From Fragum whitleyi (lineage: Eukaryota > Mollusca > Bivalvia > Cardiida > Cardiidae), in assembly GCA_948146395.1 (NCBI GenBank), contig OX411544.1:39539419-39603418 (forward strand): a DNA stretch of 64,000 nt, written 5' to 3'. The position numbers and the translations under genes were made by a program. Position 1 is the first letter of the stretch. The number at the start of each line of letters is the position of its first letter. Positions 1 through 64,000 of this stretch are shown piece after piece. The notes beneath the pieces are model-generated. The model saw nothing but the letters and a program-made list of their open reading frames with translations, did not search any database and was not told where the DNA came from.

Positions 1-35
1 GTGAGAAGGGGAAACCAGCTGTTGGATTATAAATG

Positions 36-63467
<63,432 letters not shown>

Positions 63468-63627
63468 GTCAGCCATTTAAGTATTCACTTTGATACACTG
63501 TCATTTTGGATTTTTCCCATGGTCTACGTTTTGCCAATTTTGCCACCCTTGCTTATAGGTTTAAATTCAATGCTTTAAAATATCCCTAATATTTTGAAAA
63601 ATTGCAATAGAACCTAGCATTTTCTCC

Positions 63628-63907
63628 ATAATGCCCCCCTTCGAAGAAGAGTGGGTATATTGCTTTGCACTTGTCAATCTGTCCATCTGTAGACCATATC
63701 TTTGTCTCGGGTATATCTAAAAAAGTATGCAAGTTAGATTCATGAAACTTAACAAGTGGATAGATCTCATTAAGGAGAAGTGCAGTGCACATGAACCATA
63801 ACTCTACTCATCATATTTTATGAGTTATGGACCTTTGATGATTAACTATGATTAGGCTATTGACCTGCTCTCATGGGGGTACAAATGCTTTACAAACATC
63901 TCTTGTT
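63628..63907 (+). mobile_element. HINE-like element, ATGCCCCCCTTCG family
   Basis: Starts ataatgcccccctt then cgaagaagagtgggtatatt. It has atctgtccatctgtagacc and gcagtgcacatgaaccataa and ends tgggggtacaaatgctttac, aaacatctcttgtt. It is related to 36289-36520. Confidence 0.55.
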
Positions 63908-64000
63908 AAAAACATTATTTTCTACACTTTGGTATCAACATAAGAAATATATAATACGTACTTGGTGTTTTGTATGAGAAAAAATATCTAACGAGGTTGA

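Noticed and set aside
33..35. Upstream ATG as the start codon
   Set aside because: T at -3 and one extra residue relative to the family; the ATG at 36 has the better context and matches the conserved N-terminus.

Overview
The window is a piece of a eukaryotic (metazoan) chromosome carrying most of one large spliced gene on the + strand. The gene is an ortholog of HEATR5B (HEAT repeat-containing protein 5B; yeast Laa1 family). I could thread 33 coding exons, from a start codon at 36 to the end of exon 33 at 63467. All have GT-AG introns and every junction keeps the reading frame. Together they give 5,215 coding bases, about 1,738 residues. This matches my memory of the roughly 2,070-residue vertebrate protein, so about the last 330 residues lie beyond the window. 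I see no second gene.

About 92% of the window is intron, AT-rich and crowded with transposon-derived sequence. The repeats look like those of a bivalve mollusc: abundant elements with (GTCC)n-rich 5' parts, internal tandem units of about 140-180 bp, and a 3' hairpin followed by CTTGTT. The bivalve assignment is inference. The main repeat classes are: (a) Helentron/HINE-like elements of at least six sequence families sharing a 3' hairpin-CTTGTT end; (b) short palindromic elements with TA-type insertion; (c) elements with CAGGG termini and 5-6 bp target duplications; (d) several other inverted-repeat families (MITEs); (e) tRNA-headed SINEs; (f) a decayed mariner-like copy and pogo/Tigger-like ends.

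Layout: exons 1-3 lie at 36-11951 in very long introns. Exons 4-11 lie at 15068-22762, with a broken exon-4 array, an exon-8 copy and a mariner-like element. Exons 12-15 lie at 24181-34915, with tandem copies of the 5' half of exon 13. Exons 16-25 lie at 36684-47718, with an array of exon-16 3' halves and a relic of exon 23. Exons 26-30 lie at 49676-52627, including a transposon inserted 5 bp into intron 29. Exons 31-33 lie at 55727-63467, with exon-31 half copies and a 6-kb repeat field in intron 32.

The most unusual observation is repeated partial-exon duplication. Parts of seven exons (4, 8, 9, 13, 16, 23, 31) recur as copies in adjacent introns, usually with a spacing of about 100-130 bp and including one splice site. 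Several copies were later hit by transposons, so neighbouring copies act as natural empty sites that define the insertion points.
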